From Cotesia glomerata (Eukaryota; Arthropoda; Insecta; Hymenoptera; Braconidae), in the NCBI RefSeq assembly GCF_020080835.1, contig NC_058161.1:16295603-16359602 (forward strand): a stretch of DNA of 64,000 bases, given 5' to 3'. The notes under the pieces are model-generated. The model saw only the letters and a list, made by a program, of their open reading frames with translations, did not search any database and was not told where the DNA came from. Below, in pieces: positions 1-11,880 of this stretch. Each line of letters opens with the position of its first letter. Position 1 is the first letter of the stretch. A program made the translations under genes and the position numbers.

Positions 1-1189
1 CCACCCATCCCCCTTTACACAACAAGTACTCGTCTTCTTCCTATTTCTCTTCTTGCTGAGAACAAACCCCATACGGTTTAACGAGCAGCAATAAATTACT
101 CTCCCTGCCAAACAATCCAACCTGTTTAATTCCGTCGATGATTCTCATTTTATTAATCTTGATTCCCATAATATTGATATTTTTGTTAAATAACTAGCGA
201 ACAACTCAACCAAATGACTCCAAACTCAATCACGACCTAGAGTTTGGAATCCTCAAAAGAATGACCTAAGCCCGATCGAAATTAGCCAATCCGTTTCCGA
301 GATATCGCCATTCAAAAAATTCATACAGTAATCTGGGTCTATAACCTGTTAGACAAAAAATTTTTTTTTCCGTAAATAATTGCACCAGGCAGCTTCATTA
401 ATGCAACTGGATAGTAATGAGTGAGTATAATGCTCTTAACTAATATCCCAGATGATGGCACTCATGTGGGTTGGATCTACCCTAGGTGGTAAGCACGGCA
501 ACAGCAGGTTCTATCCGATTCGCATGCCAGTAATTATCACAACCCACTAGCCAGTACATGCTTGAGTCAAATTCGAGCAGCTTTTGGTCAGCATTATATC
601 ATGGTGCGAGGGTGGGAGTTGGAGAATTGGAGCAAAGGGATGTAAACCGTTGTGGATCTACGCTTTATGGTCTTATCTGTTCTGGGGTTGTCCAACGCTA
701 AGCCAAAGGGAATATCTTCCTTGGTGAATTCGAACGCTCAGATTTAATCTCGAGATAACAAATTGCTCATTTGTCACTAGTTAACAGTACAGCTCAAGGG
801 ACTCGCCACTTTCGATGCTGCATCTTCATCCAGACTGTTGTCTTCCTCAGGTTATTGTTTCTGAAATTAGCAATGCTGGTTTGGATGTTATACCGGTGTG
901 ATTTTAAGCCGAATTAGCATCTACGTTCACGGTTCGCTTCGAATAGGTTAAATGTATGTGTATGTATGTGTTATGTGTGGGATATATAGATGACACTTGG
1001 GTGCTGGAGGCTGAGTTTCGGGTTGCTCCGAGCATGTACCATCACCACCGTGGAATAGATGAATAATGCTCGGGAATTAGCATTATTAGTGACGCATGCT
1101 TGGTGAAAACAGCGTCAGTTGGCGAGTAAAAAGGAGATTATCATTTATTTTTGCAGTGATAAAAAAAATTTTTTTTGCTGTTGAGTTCA
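1..1189. other. No gene recognised
   Basis: Mixed-composition DNA without a supported ORF or repeat family. A short TATGTATGTG-type run lies at about 951-972. Confidence 0.6.
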
Positions 1190-1580
1190 ATTTTACTGGA
1201 GTATGTTTGCATTGCGAGAAAAAATTTTTGACTAAAAATTTTTTTGAACATGTTTAAAGTCAGAGAACGAGATTTTTTTTCTTTGAGGGTGGAAAAAAAA
1301 TTTTTTTATGGTGTCTTCATTTCTAATTTTCTTTTAAATATTCAGAAATTACATCTAAAATGTGGAAAAAATATATTTGGATTGCAATTGACTCGGTATC
1401 TTAAAGATACAGAGGGTTAAATGGTAAAAAATGCGATTTTTTTCGTACCTAACAAAGAAAACTTTTTTTCTATGGTCATTTAACCAACTGTGATTTTTTT
1501 TTTATATTATAGGAATCATTTATTATCTTTTTTTATTCTTTAAAAAATTTCGTATCTCAATTTTTTCTAGATGAGAAAGT
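1190..1580 (+). repeat. Rep-B copy 1
   Basis: Core CCTAACAAAGAAAA at 1448-1461, preceded by GGTTAAATGGTAAAAA and followed by TATGGTCATTTAACC. The full family (about 0.35 kb) also has an upstream CATGTTTAAAG word and a downstream 'tcgtatctc' A/T-rich tail. Non-coding, no poly(A) end, no clear target duplication. Confidence 0.8.
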
Positions 1581-2394
1581 TAAGAAAAAAAGTTGATATT
1601 GTATAAAGGTGAATTTTAAGATAATATTTGGAAAAAAATTATATCATGAATGATGACAATGTGTTAAGCTTGAATAATCCAGGGTATTTCGATAAATAGT
1701 TTCATAAATTAAAGTAAAGCAGGTCAAAATAACTGACAGATACTCTGGTAAAGCGGTGATGGATATCCGATCAAAGGATACTTTCGTAACAAGCATATGT
1801 TTGATATGAATATTCCATGCATACATAATAGTTTTGATGTTGCTAACAAATTTACTAATCGATATCCAACAAACACTGTACGACTATGGCTATGAGTAAA
1901 GCTACATTGTCATTGATCTCGGAAAACTTTGTGTCCAAGAAACACGAAACTCTCAATAGAATGAAATCTGGAATTGACGTTAACAACTTTTCGTTAGCTT
2001 GGCTGACAGTAAACACTTTTGACGTTATTTAAACATTTTGAGAGTAGAGTAAAAGTATCAACGTCATTATCGAAAAGATTAGCAGCCAGAAATTATAAAC
2101 TTAGACCCCAAGCCAAGATGTCGCGGCCTCAATCAGCGGCTAGCCACACTAACGGCTTTCAAAGTGCATCCGACTCGGCCTTACGTAAAGTACCTAATTA
2201 AAAGTTTATTAGAGCTCGGCGTCAACTCTCAAGAACTTGAACTCTTAAGTTAATTGAGAATGACAGAAGAACTCTACTCTTTTCTGTTTACTTTCTTTAA
2301 AATCATGTCATCATAAATTTATGGGAAACCAATGAGGTTGGTAATTACTTTTTGACATACGAACAACCCTCGCATTTTTAGTTCCTCAATTATT
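1581..2394. other. No gene recognised
   Basis: Contains only short open frames without family resemblance. Nothing else seen. Confidence 0.55.
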
Positions 2395-2760
2395 TTAGTC
2401 ATGTAAATTTTTTTCAACACATTTCAAGTCAAAAAATACAATTTTTTTTATTGCCGGAAAAAAAAATTTTTTTGCCAATTGTTAGATACAATTACTCTCA
2501 CAAATTTCTAGTATAACTTTTTACCTACTAGAATAAAAATATAAAAACCACATTTAAACTGTTACCTGGAATGTAGATGGGATGAAATGGCTAAAAACAC
2601 GATTTTTTTCATACCTAACAAAGAAAAATTTTTTCCTACGGCTATTTTACCCACTTAAAATTTTTTTTTGTACTCCAGGGACTATTTGTAAATTATTTTT
2701 ACTCTTATGATTTTTTCATATCTCCCTTAATTTCCGAGTGAAATTCAATAAAAGTGAACA
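2395..2760 (+). repeat. Rep-B copy 2
   Basis: Core CCTAACAAAGAAAA at 2614-2627 with GAAATGGCTAAAAACACGAT before and CTATTTTACCCACTT after. The downstream 'catatctcccttaattt' segment is conserved. Confidence 0.85.
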
Positions 2761-3954
2761 TCTGCCAGAATGAAAGTTTTTGTTGAAAAATACTGGTGTA
2801 TAATTAAGATTCAATTAAAATAGATTCAATTTAAGACAACAACAATTTACTAATGTACAAGCATACACTAGAGCCAAAAATATCATGTATCAAAATATAC
2901 AAAGGCTTTTGAGGGTCGATTGTGTAATCAAATTTAACAGAATAATCGAAAAACCGCGAGTGTGTTTGTAAAAGTGATACCAAAAAGCTGGGGTTATTTA
3001 AACGAAAAACTAGGTATACATGTTAAATAAAAGCTCAGGTAGAATTTCAATGGCTAATTGATTAAAGCAGTCCTTTGATGTTTCGAAACCGGTACTTGAT
3101 TACCCCAATCTGCTGAAAAAAAAAAAAAAAATAAAATAAAATAACACAATCGACTAACTGGATTATTTTTAGCGGGAAAATTGGTTATTAATCCAAACTG
3201 GCCATTACTAAAATACATTAATCGAAATAGTATGGTAATGTAAGACGTTATGAATAATCACCTTCGTTCTAGGATGTAACGAATGACTATCTATGAAACG
3301 GATGGAATACAAACTGCGTATTTGGTTTAAAGGGTTTCCTTTCCCTTTTTTGCCATTACTGAGGTGCTGAGTTTTCAGAGTAGAGAGCCATCTTTCTTGT
3401 TTAACCGCAACCCTTGTATAGATGTCTCACTTTAGGATACCAGGCTGGTACACCCCAGCACGTGTGGACACGTACGCATTCTGGTCGGGGGTCCTCGCTA
3501 GTGTAAGAGCTAAATTTAGGGAAGAGAATCAGGGTGAAAGGTAGTGATATAAATTCGAATCCAGTTCAAAATGAGAGTCGCGTGGGCGTGTTACTCCAGA
3601 AGGGTAACTTGTATGACTCTCCCTCACCCTTTGTATTTCACGTAGCTCTGGTACTAATTTCCCAGCTAGTAGGAAAACACCGTGGTCCGGTAACGGATGA
3701 CGACAGCAAAGGCAATGCCAAAGTGCACACGAATTAATCCTACAAGGTACACTATGGTTTTAATCATGATATCGCTATTTTCCAAATGCTAAAATACCCA
3801 AGTAGTCTACGAACAATGGCCAATTCATTCCAGATAATTTGAATTTAAGATAAGCTTGCCTTATTACTGGGTTAATTATACATTAAAACTATTTTTAAAT
3901 TGTTAATTTTTTCCATTTTTATCTAAAACTTGAATACCTCCAGACAGTGACTTT
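2761..3954. other. No gene recognised; GC-richer patch
   Basis: A run of 15-16 A lies at about 3116-3131. About 3340-3740 is less AT-rich than its surroundings but has no convincing ATG-started frame. It could be an old insertion. Confidence 0.5.
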
Positions 3955-4174
3955 TCAAAAGTTGTTTTTTTAAAAACTAAAGAAGATACGAAATTTTTAT
4001 AAGTGTAAAAGAAGTTGAGCAATCACCCGTAAAATACATATAAAATTTTAAAATGGGTAAATTGGTCAAAGGAAAAAAATTTTCTTTGTTAGGTATGAAA
4101 AAACCAGGGTTTGGGCAATTTTACTCTCGGTATCCATAAAAAAAAATTTTTTTGCTCTTAAAATAAAAAAAAAA
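3955..4174 (-). repeat. Rep-B copy 3 (interrupted)
   Basis: Reverse orientation. TTTTCTTTGTTAGG at 4080-4093 with GGGTAAATTGGTCAAAGG before. It is interrupted by Rep-A copy 1; the missing outer part (TTTTTTGGCTTTTAACATGG) lies at about 5041-5090 on the far side. Confidence 0.8.
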
Positions 4175-5040
4175 TTAGAAAATCGGTTGACCCTGAAGGC
4201 CATCCCTGCAACTTCCCGCCAATTCTAAACCTAAACGCTTGAAATTGCACTGATCACGTTTTTGAGCTCTTCGAGCTCATAAATACAATTTTTGTGTTGA
4301 TTGGGGCTCTCCGTGCTCAAAAAAATAGCTTTTGTATGTTTTTGAGCTCTTCGAGCTCAAAAGTTTGATAAAAGTTCGATAAAACACTATTTTTTGAATT
4401 TTCAAATCGCAATAACTTCTGAATGAATGAACCGATTTTCACGCAGTTGGTGGCATTCAACGCAGTTCTTTAAGCTTCATAAAGAATCTTCAAGTTTAAA
4501 TTGATAGAACGAAAAATTTTGGAGTAATTCCGAAAAAACACTTTTTTCGGTTTTCTTTCGTCAACAATAACTCACGAACGAATCGACCGATTTTGACCGG
4601 ACTGGCGGTGATCGACGTGGTTTTTTGATGTTAAGAGCTGATAAGTTTTTGGAATTGATCGGTAAAGCCGTTTAAAAGTTATTCCAAAAAAACCACTTTT
4701 GAAAAAAATTTTTCCGTAGTTTTTTTGCGATTTCTCAAAATCTACCGGTCCGAATAGGTTCAAAGTATATTTAAAACCTAAGTCCAGTCAAGTTCTTTCG
4801 AATGGCACCAACCGTGATTAAATCGGTCAAGCCGTTCAAAAGTTATGGAAGGTTTACATACATCCATACACAAACACACACACGCACACACACATACAGA
4901 CACCATCGCGGGAATAGTCAGGGAAGCTTCCTAGAACCTCGAAACGTCGAGATCCGATGAAAACTCGATTTTCGAGAAACAGGGTGAAAACAATAATTTC
5001 CCGATTTTTGAAAATCTTCGATTTTCCTAGCGGGAAATTA
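4175..5040 (+). mobile_element. Rep-A copy 1
   Basis: One of five copies of a 0.85-1 kb family. Order: GGTTGACCCTGAAGGCCATC head, GCAACTTCCCGC, several GAGCTCTTCGAGCTC palindromes, two related blocks with 'aaccgatttt' and 'gatcgacgtggtttt', a (CA)n tract (4868-4897), 'cctcgaaacgtcgagat', and a terminal hairpin ending TAGCGGGAAATTA. It is inserted in Rep-B copy 3, whose remainder resumes at 5041. There is no convincing protein; small open frames are repeat artefacts. Confidence 0.85.
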
Positions 5041-5090
5041 AAAATCTCGTTTTTTGGCTTTTAACATGGCGAAAAATTGTTCAATCATCA
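5041..5090 (-). repeat. Remainder of Rep-B copy 3
   Basis: TCGTTTTTTGGCTTTTAACA corresponds to the outer segment of Rep-B (compare about 43700-43730), placed directly after the end of Rep-A copy 1. Confidence 0.6.
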
Positions 5091-6109
5091 AAATAGGATC
5101 AATAACTTTGTAGCTGTGAGAAGTACTATATTTATAAGTTATTTCGCCGGAAATCTCTTATCACTTTAACTGCCCTAGTTGTGCCTTGTTGCTTTTACTC
5201 TGTGACTAAGAATTGTTTGCAGACAAGAAACGGTTCTATTCAGAGATTCAGTAAGAAAAGGTAAGTATTTCCCGAGGCAGATGCACTGCCTATCCATCGA
5301 CGGTACATTTTAGCTCGGTTAAAATGAAGAAGGTTACGACTTTTGGTGACGTTTTAAGTTCCGATTCGCTGACCTGGAAGTAACTGCTTCTTCAAAAGCT
5401 ACTTTACTCTACTTTTAACTAAAACTTTTCCAGATCTATGTATATATGTACATAAATTTATTTGTTATCATTCAACTCGAGTTTTATTTTCCAAGTTATT
5501 TCCCCTCCTTCTCCCTAAACTGGGTTAACTTATTGCCACTTGAAGTACGCTTTAATTATTTTGTCCGAAGCAATTACTTTTTAAAATGTCAAGGTTGACG
5601 CGAATTTCTTGAGAAATGAACCCCGGATTTTCTTCATTCAAAGAAAAAGGTGAAGTAGAGTCGGTGCGAATAATCGATCAATTGCAGTTTCGTTGTGCCT
5701 CAGTTATTACACTCATACTTACCTTCTTTTTCTTTCCTATTTCTTATTTTCTTATTCACATCCATCGACTCCGACAACTTTTTCATTATTTTCTCCATCA
5801 TTTTTTACGCCACTCGACAAAGTCTTCATTTTTATTCGTAATGCACGTTTTTATTGGTGGACCAAGGAGATGGAATCGTGCAGACTGCGTAAAAAATAAA
5901 TGAGAAGACGCGATCGACATTCTACTCTCGTCAATGTCAGACGTATTGTTTAGTTTTATTTATTTGCATCCTATTTATTTACCGGGTTTCCTTTTTCTCA
6001 TTGGGGTGTGATTTTTTCGACTGATTTATGGTGTCTACTTGTGAAAGGAATTGTTAATTTTAGAGATTGATGTCAAAGGCGTAGGCGTAGAAGTTTTAAA
6101 TCTTGTCGG
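5091..6109. other. No gene recognised
   Basis: A T-rich stretch with two overlapping low-complexity open frames at 5616-5903 that look like chance. No promoter, RNA or repeat family was identified. Confidence 0.55.
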
Positions 6110-7205
6110 TCCTAATTTGCTTGAAAAATTTATGTTGATTATTGTGATTAATTCTAATCTTGCAAAATCTTGTGAATTTTAATATTAAATGATGCAAAAA
6201 TTTTAATCCAGACTTTGAGACTTGATCCTAAATCTATCAACTTGATCCTAAGTTTTAAAAGAACGAGTTTTGAATTTTGTAAAAAATTATCTTAAATCTT
6301 GTCACTTAGTCCGAAATTTTACAATCGTAAATCTTAAGATTTGTAAAACTTAATTCTAAATTTTGTATAGCTTAATTTTAAAAATTTTAGAAATTAATCC
6401 TAAATCTTATGACTCAAATCTAGATCTGCAAGAGCGAGTTCTAAATTATGTAAAAGTCAATGACAAACATTTAAAGAGTAATTCAAATCTTGGCAGTGCG
6501 ACAAGGATAGTACCGTTTCTCGCAGTGAGTGCAACACGAAAAAAACAGGAGACCGGCTGCTGAATCTTGTGTAGCTTGATCTTTAATTTTGCAAGATTTT
6601 ATTTTAAGTCTTGTAAGAACTAATCCAAAATAATGTATAACTTTATACTAAATCTTGTAAACTAACTTTACACCTTGTATTAAATTCTTAGTTATATGAC
6701 AATGAATCCTAAATTCTGTCAAAACTTTTTCCAAAATTTTGTAAGAGTCAATCTTAATACATCGTGCAAAATTTAATCTCAAATTTCATAAAACGTAATA
6801 CTAAATCTAATGATAAATTTTGTTAGAGTCTATCCTAAATCTAATAACTTGATCCTAAACTTTATAAAGTGATTTCAAAATTTTGTTAGACTGTCTTAAA
6901 TCTTGTAAAAATGGTCTATATCTTGTATTAAATCTTGAATTCTAAAATAATTTATCCTAACTTTATCCGTCTACACTTTATCCTAAATCTTTTAAGATTT
7001 GATCCCAAATCTTGTAAAATTTGATCCTAAATTTTGTAAGATTTGAACTCAAATCTTTTTAGATTTAATATCAAATATTGTAAGATGTATTTCTAAATCT
7101 TGTAAGATTTATTCCTAAATCTTGTAAGATTTATTCTTAAATCTTGCAAGACCCAATTCTAAATCTTGCAAAACTCAATTCCAAACACTAAAATCTCATC
7201 ACACT
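6110..7205 (-). repeat. Rep-D minisatellite, left arm
   Basis: About 1.1 kb of degenerate units of about 22-24 bases built on TAAATCTTGTAAGATTTA / ATCCTAAAT words. Units are clearest at 6960-7180, where several consecutive near-identical copies occur, and decay toward 6110. On the + strand the words are the reverse complement of those in the right arms (TTACAAGATTTAGGATTAAG), so this arm is given as minus. The unit itself contains a short palindrome (ATCTTGTAAGAT). Confidence 0.85.
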
Positions 7206-7615
7206 GACTCGAAAATCTCTAAAAATAATTATCTAATCCTAAAACTGCGAAACCTAGCTAAAATCAACAATCTGAATCAATAAAGTGTGTCCCTCGTCGG
7301 ATTTATCATGGACTTTTTTTTTGCACGTGTCCGCTGTACGGTGACTCGTAAATAACTTTTTATGTCTCGATAATACAATATGAAAAGGGGTACTATCGCC
7401 CGTGTATGTCCATGTGTGAATACATATATGTACATAGATTGTGAATGTACGTGTAACATGGAGAGTAAGCGAGAGTGAACAAGCAGAGGACGTTCCAGGA
7501 TGTAGTCTATATGAGCATTTCCTCAGTCCAGTCGAAGCCACCGAACGGGTGACCAACACGAGGGCTCACACTCACACCCCATGACGTCCGTAATGCGGCA
7601 CGAGTGAATGTACTT

Positions 7616-7672
7616 CCACCACTTCCTCCTTCTCCTCCTCTTCCTTCTCCTCCCTTATTCCCCTTATTTTGG
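7616..7672 (+). repeat. Polypyrimidine tract
   Basis: Continuous C/T-rich sequence of CTCCTT-type words. The opposite strand is a GGAGGA-type polypurine run. It lies in the spacer between Rep-D arms. Confidence 0.75.
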
Positions 7673-8110
7673 TATCCATATAGTTCCCTCGAACATGGAG
7701 GATGGAGGATGGACGTGTGTAGCCACCGAGTCATCAATATTGATAGATATATGAATCCATCTCTTTTATAACTCTCATTTAGTATCCCAGAGGGCACGTG
7801 ATCGATTTGTCGATCAATGTTTCCTCATATTCCCTTTTCCCTTTTCCCTATCACGTGTGCATATCACGTGTTATGCAATGCTAACGAGTCTCTACTATGT
7901 ACTGGTGCGATCATTTGTCCCCAACAAGTGATACCAGACAGACATTTCACCTCTGATAGACGCTAGACGATAGACGATAGGGATATCAACATCCCCCAAA
8001 CTAAATCTGAAGCTAAACCTTGACGACAGCTTCCGGATAACTGTTAATCGACAAAAGATTAGTCATCGGAACAGATAACGGCAAACAGAAGCTACTGGAT
8101 CGTTGAATCG

Positions 8111-8302
8111 ATGATTTTATTTTATGTACTAGGTGTCATGTTGCTTTATTTGACTTTTATGCACTGTTTATCATTCCAACGGGTTGATGATTTATGGTGT
8201 GCAATTCGGTTTTTGGGTGGTCTTGCTGAAAATTGTGGTGATAAAGGGGAAAAGATCGGGGGTGCGGTAAAAAGATTAGTTTGCAAGATTTACAATCGTT
8301 GA
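8111..8302 (+). CDS. Possible small secreted cysteine-containing peptide (smORF)
   Basis: ATG-initiated ORF of 63 codons. Residues 1-21 are strongly hydrophobic and resemble a signal peptide, although no basic n-region is present. The remaining 42 residues are polar and amphipathic, with cysteines at 30, 42 and 58 and a basic C-terminal third (K45, K48, K54, R55, K59, R63). It lies in the non-repetitive spacer between oppositely oriented Rep-D arms. No family is recognised, no close poly(A) signal was seen and no promoter is evident. Chance ORFs of this length are common here, so this is a candidate only. The alternative is non-coding DNA. Confidence 0.15.
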   Translation: MILFYVLGVMLLYLTFMHCLSFQRVDDLWCAIRFLGGLAENCGDKGEKIGGAVKRLVCKIYNR

Positions 8303-8429
8303 TGATTAGAATGAGATTTCGGATTTGTCATGGTGATATTAATTAGATTTTGAGTTTGATGTGATATTGAAGAGATTTAGACTAAAAATTTTGGTTTCAT
8401 ACTAAAAATCGAGTTTGACCGGGTTCTAG

Positions 8430-8980
8430 ACTGACTCTTACAAGATGTAAGATTGAGATTTACATTATTTAAGATTGACTCGTACAATATTAGAATCAAG
8501 TCTTAAAAGATTAAGGATTAGGTTCAACAATATTTACGATTGACTCTAACAAAAATTAGGATTAACTTTCACAGGGTGCAGAATCACATTTAATAAAACT
8601 AAAGATTAAAAAACACAAGATTTAGAATTAACTTTCACAAGATTTAGATTTCAGGCTCACAATATTCTCGATAGTCTTGCAAAATTAATAATTAAGTCTT
8701 ACAAGATTTATTATCAAGTCTTACAAGATTTAGGATTGAGCCTTACAAGATGGTCTTACAAGATTTAGGATTAAGTCTTACAAGATTTTAGGTGATCTCA
8801 CAAGATTTAGGATCAAGTCTAACAAAATTTTCGATGGTCTTACAAGATTTAGGATTGTCTTACAATATTTAGGATTGAATTCAATTAGATTAAGAATTAA
8901 GTCTTACAAGATTTAGGATTGTTTTTTGCAATATTTTAGATTAACTCTTACTAAATTCAGATATTCTCACAAACATGCAT
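8430..8980 (+). repeat. Rep-D minisatellite, first right arm
   Basis: About 550 bases of TTAGGATTAAGTCTTACAAG-type units, period about 22-24, in the opposite orientation to the left arm at 6110-7205. Best-preserved units lie at 8690-8930. A 1.2 kb spacer separates it from the left arm. Confidence 0.85.
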
Positions 8981-10084
8981 TTCTAAAGTTCTTCGCAAAA
9001 AAATTATATATTGTCAATAAAATGATAAATTTTTCAAAGTTTTACAACAAAATTATTTCAAAACAAATTTAATTTAGAAAGCTCTCAGGACTGTCCCGAG
9101 TTAAGCCCATTAAATTTAATTTCAACCCTTGAGTTACAAATTCAATTTTTCGTACCTTCTTCGTCTAAGAGTTTGTTTTACTCAGAAACGGTTCCAACAG
9201 TGCACTTTTGAAACACGTTCGTTTAATTTTTTTTTTTTTTCAAATTGTTTACCTACACATGTTAATATATATTTGAAGAAATAAAAATTCCAAATTTGAC
9301 TCCTGAAAATTTTTTTCCCTCAAACCAACTTTATTTTTGATATTTGGTGTATTTTTTGACCTCGGCATAACAATAGTTGCAGAAAGTCATATAACGATAA
9401 ATAAATTAAACCATTAAAACATAAAAAAATTCACGCACGTAGAAGAGATAAATTAATTTATCAGGGTGTCTATCGTAATACGTTTTAGCATTTTACAATC
9501 TATTTTTATTTTTTTTTGCTAAATTTTTTAACTCGATTTTTATTTTTATGTATGGCATCTATTTTTTATCATCCACATTCTATATTGATTTATTTTATTT
9601 CTGTATATATCTCCGTACCGCCATACAACCTTTATATGTTATGATAGACTGAATTTAATCTGACGAATAAAAAATCTATTTTCATGTAATAAAATATTTC
9701 ATACTTTTTATTTATTTTATTTACTCTTTACCTGTTTTTATTTATTTGTCCAGGTGTATACTTTTAATCTCTACTCTAGATAAATATAAACAGAAATATA
9801 TAGCATAGAGTTTTGTTTGGAAATAATGAATAAATACCCAAGGATTCACTTTTATTATTATTATTATTTTTTTAATAACTGAATTTTTAATTGAATATTA
9901 TCGAGCGTTGAAAAAATACTTTAATTATGTGCATAAATTTACGAGAGAATAAATTGGTTAGAAATAAATATTTACCAACGAATACTGTGAATTGTAGAGA
10001 GAAAGAACTAGTGAGAAATTTACGGAAGCGAGGTGGTGATTTTTTTTTAATTTTGACAATTTTATTGGATGACTAAAATTTTAT
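8981..10084. other. AT-rich spacer between the two right Rep-D arms
   Basis: Very AT-rich with homopolymer runs (T-run near 9228-9240). No ORF of note. Confidence 0.6.
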
Positions 10085-11285
10085 TAAAATTAACGTCTTG
10101 AGGATTTCTAAAAAAATTCCGAGTTCTACAAGAATTAAAATTTAGATTTGAACTTTACAAGACTTAGGATTGTCTTACAAAATTTAGAATCAAGTCTTAC
10201 AAAATTTAGGATCAACTTTCACAAAGTTAAGTTTCAAATCTTACAAAATTTGGATTTAAGTCTAACAAGATTTAGAATAAGTTCTAACTAAAATTCGAAT
10301 CAACTCTTTCAAAATTCAGGATCAAATCTTACAAGAAGTAGGATCAAGTCTTACAGAATTTAGGATAAAGAATTACTAGATATGGAAGTGAGTTTTACAA
10401 AATTTAGGATCAAGTTTTAGAAAGTTCAGAATAAAGTTAAAAAAGATTGAAGATTAAGTCTTACAAAATTTAAGATTGTCTTATAAAAATTTAGGATCAA
10501 GTCTTACAAAGTTTAGTTTAAAGTCTTACAAAGTTCGGATTTAAGTCTACGAAATTTAGAATTAAGTCTAACTAAAATTTGGATCAATTCTTACAACATT
10601 CAGGATCAAATCTTACAAGAAGTAGGATCAAGTCTTCCAGACATTTGGCTAAAGAATTATTAAATATAGAAATGAGTTTTACAAAAGATTTAGGATCGAA
10701 TTTTACAAGGTTTAGAATTAAGTATAAAAAGATTTAAGATTAAGTCTTACAAAAATTTAGAATCAAGTCTTACAAAGATTTAGGATTGTCTTACAAAGTT
10801 AAAGATGAACTCTTTTATGACTTAGGATTAAGTTTCACAAGATTCAAGATCGAGTCTTACAACATTCAGAATCAAGCCCTACAAGACTTAGGAATAAGTC
10901 TGACAAGATTGGGGATCAAGTCCTACAAGCTTTAGAATTACGTTTCACAATGTTTAGGATCAACTTTAACAAAACATCAGGAACAAGTCTTACAAGATTT
11001 AGAATTATATCTCTCAAGATTTATCATTAAGTTGCACAAGATTCACGATAAAGTTTTACAACATTCAAAATCAAGTCTTACAAGTTTAAGGATTGCATTT
11101 CACAAGATTTAAGATTGATTTTAACGAAAAATTAGGAACAAGACTTAAAAACAAGATTTAGGATCAAGTTTTACAACATTCAGGATTAAATCGTTTAAGA
11201 TTTAGGATTAAGTCTAACAAAATTGTAGATCAAGTCTCGTAAAATGTAAGATTCACTTTTCTAATATAGGATTAAATTTCAACAA
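10085..11285 (+). repeat. Rep-D minisatellite, second right arm
   Basis: About 1.2 kb of the same TTAGGATCAAGTCTTACAAA-type units as 8430-8980 and in the same orientation, ending about 560 bases before the candidate promoter. Parts of about 10190-10400 and 10480-10690 resemble each other over some 200 bases (for example the sequence around 'tctaactaaaatt' and 'gaagtaggatcaagtctt'), indicating a higher-order duplication of a multi-unit block. Confidence 0.85.
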
Positions 11286-11815
11286 AACTAACATACAAAA
11301 AAACTCATCTAAAACATTTATTATCAACAAAAAAACAAAACCGCAATGTCATCACAAAATTTCTCACATTGCCTTACTCAAATACCAACCCAACCTTCAC
11401 ACTTCTTCAGCCACCCGAATTTCCACCTAATTAATCAACAGTACTTCTTCAAAATCTACCAAACCTCATCAATAATTATTCCTCCTTCACCTAATAAAAA
11501 AAGTTTATTATTGATGACCAAACTTTACAAATTTCCGAATAACTTAACTTACCGATTAAAAAGTTCACCCGCTAATTATGAATGCTCATCAACGATTCTA
11601 TGAAACTAATGAGCGATAAATAATTCTGCTCATTCTTTTCCTAACTTTAATTTTGTACTCTGAATAACAGGCAAAAGTTTCTCTTTTAAAAAACAAACAA
11701 TGTTAAATTTTTTATTTTTTCAAATCAACACCATGTACATATATGTATATATATAAGCATGCCTTACATCCACCGTGGGACGTATTCTCCCGAGCGGCTC
11801 CGAAGTCACCCGAAA
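11286..11815. other. Upstream flank of the collagen promoter
   Basis: An ATG-started 85-codon frame at 11346-11603 is Asn/Ser/Pro-rich and not recognised, so it was left out as a gene. GC content rises from about 11770 toward the promoter. Confidence 0.5.
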
Positions 11816-11880
11816 TGATAAACCCTCCACTCGATTCGGTCTATTCAGTCGTGCTCCGACCGTTCGTAGTGCGCGGTGTG
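11816..11880 (+). promoter_or_regulatory. Candidate core promoter of the collagen gene
   Basis: TTCAGTC at about 11844-11850 matches the arthropod initiator (TCAGT), with A+1 at 11847. GATAAA lies at -30 to -25 as a weak TATA-like box. A CGGTGT at +28 to +33 matches the downstream promoter element at four of six positions. The local base composition is clearly more GC-rich than its surroundings (about 11770-11890), and it lies some 500 bases upstream of the collagen ATG on the same strand. This is motif matching only; no transcript evidence is available. Confidence 0.4.

Larger units (their letters stand above)
7206..8429. other. Spacer between opposed Rep-D arms
   Basis: Non-repetitive DNA of more balanced composition. 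It holds the polypyrimidine tract and the small ORF at 8111-8302. The open frames on the minus strand at 7254-7797 show no recognised family. Confidence 0.5.

Noticed and set aside
4040..5090. Rep-A and Rep-B as one composite element
   Set aside because: Their relative orientation differs between loci, and most Rep-B copies have no Rep-A, so independent insertion fits better.
11346..11603. ATG-started 85-codon frame upstream of the promoter
   Set aside because: Low-complexity Asn/Ser/Pro composition, and it directly follows a minisatellite; no recognised family.
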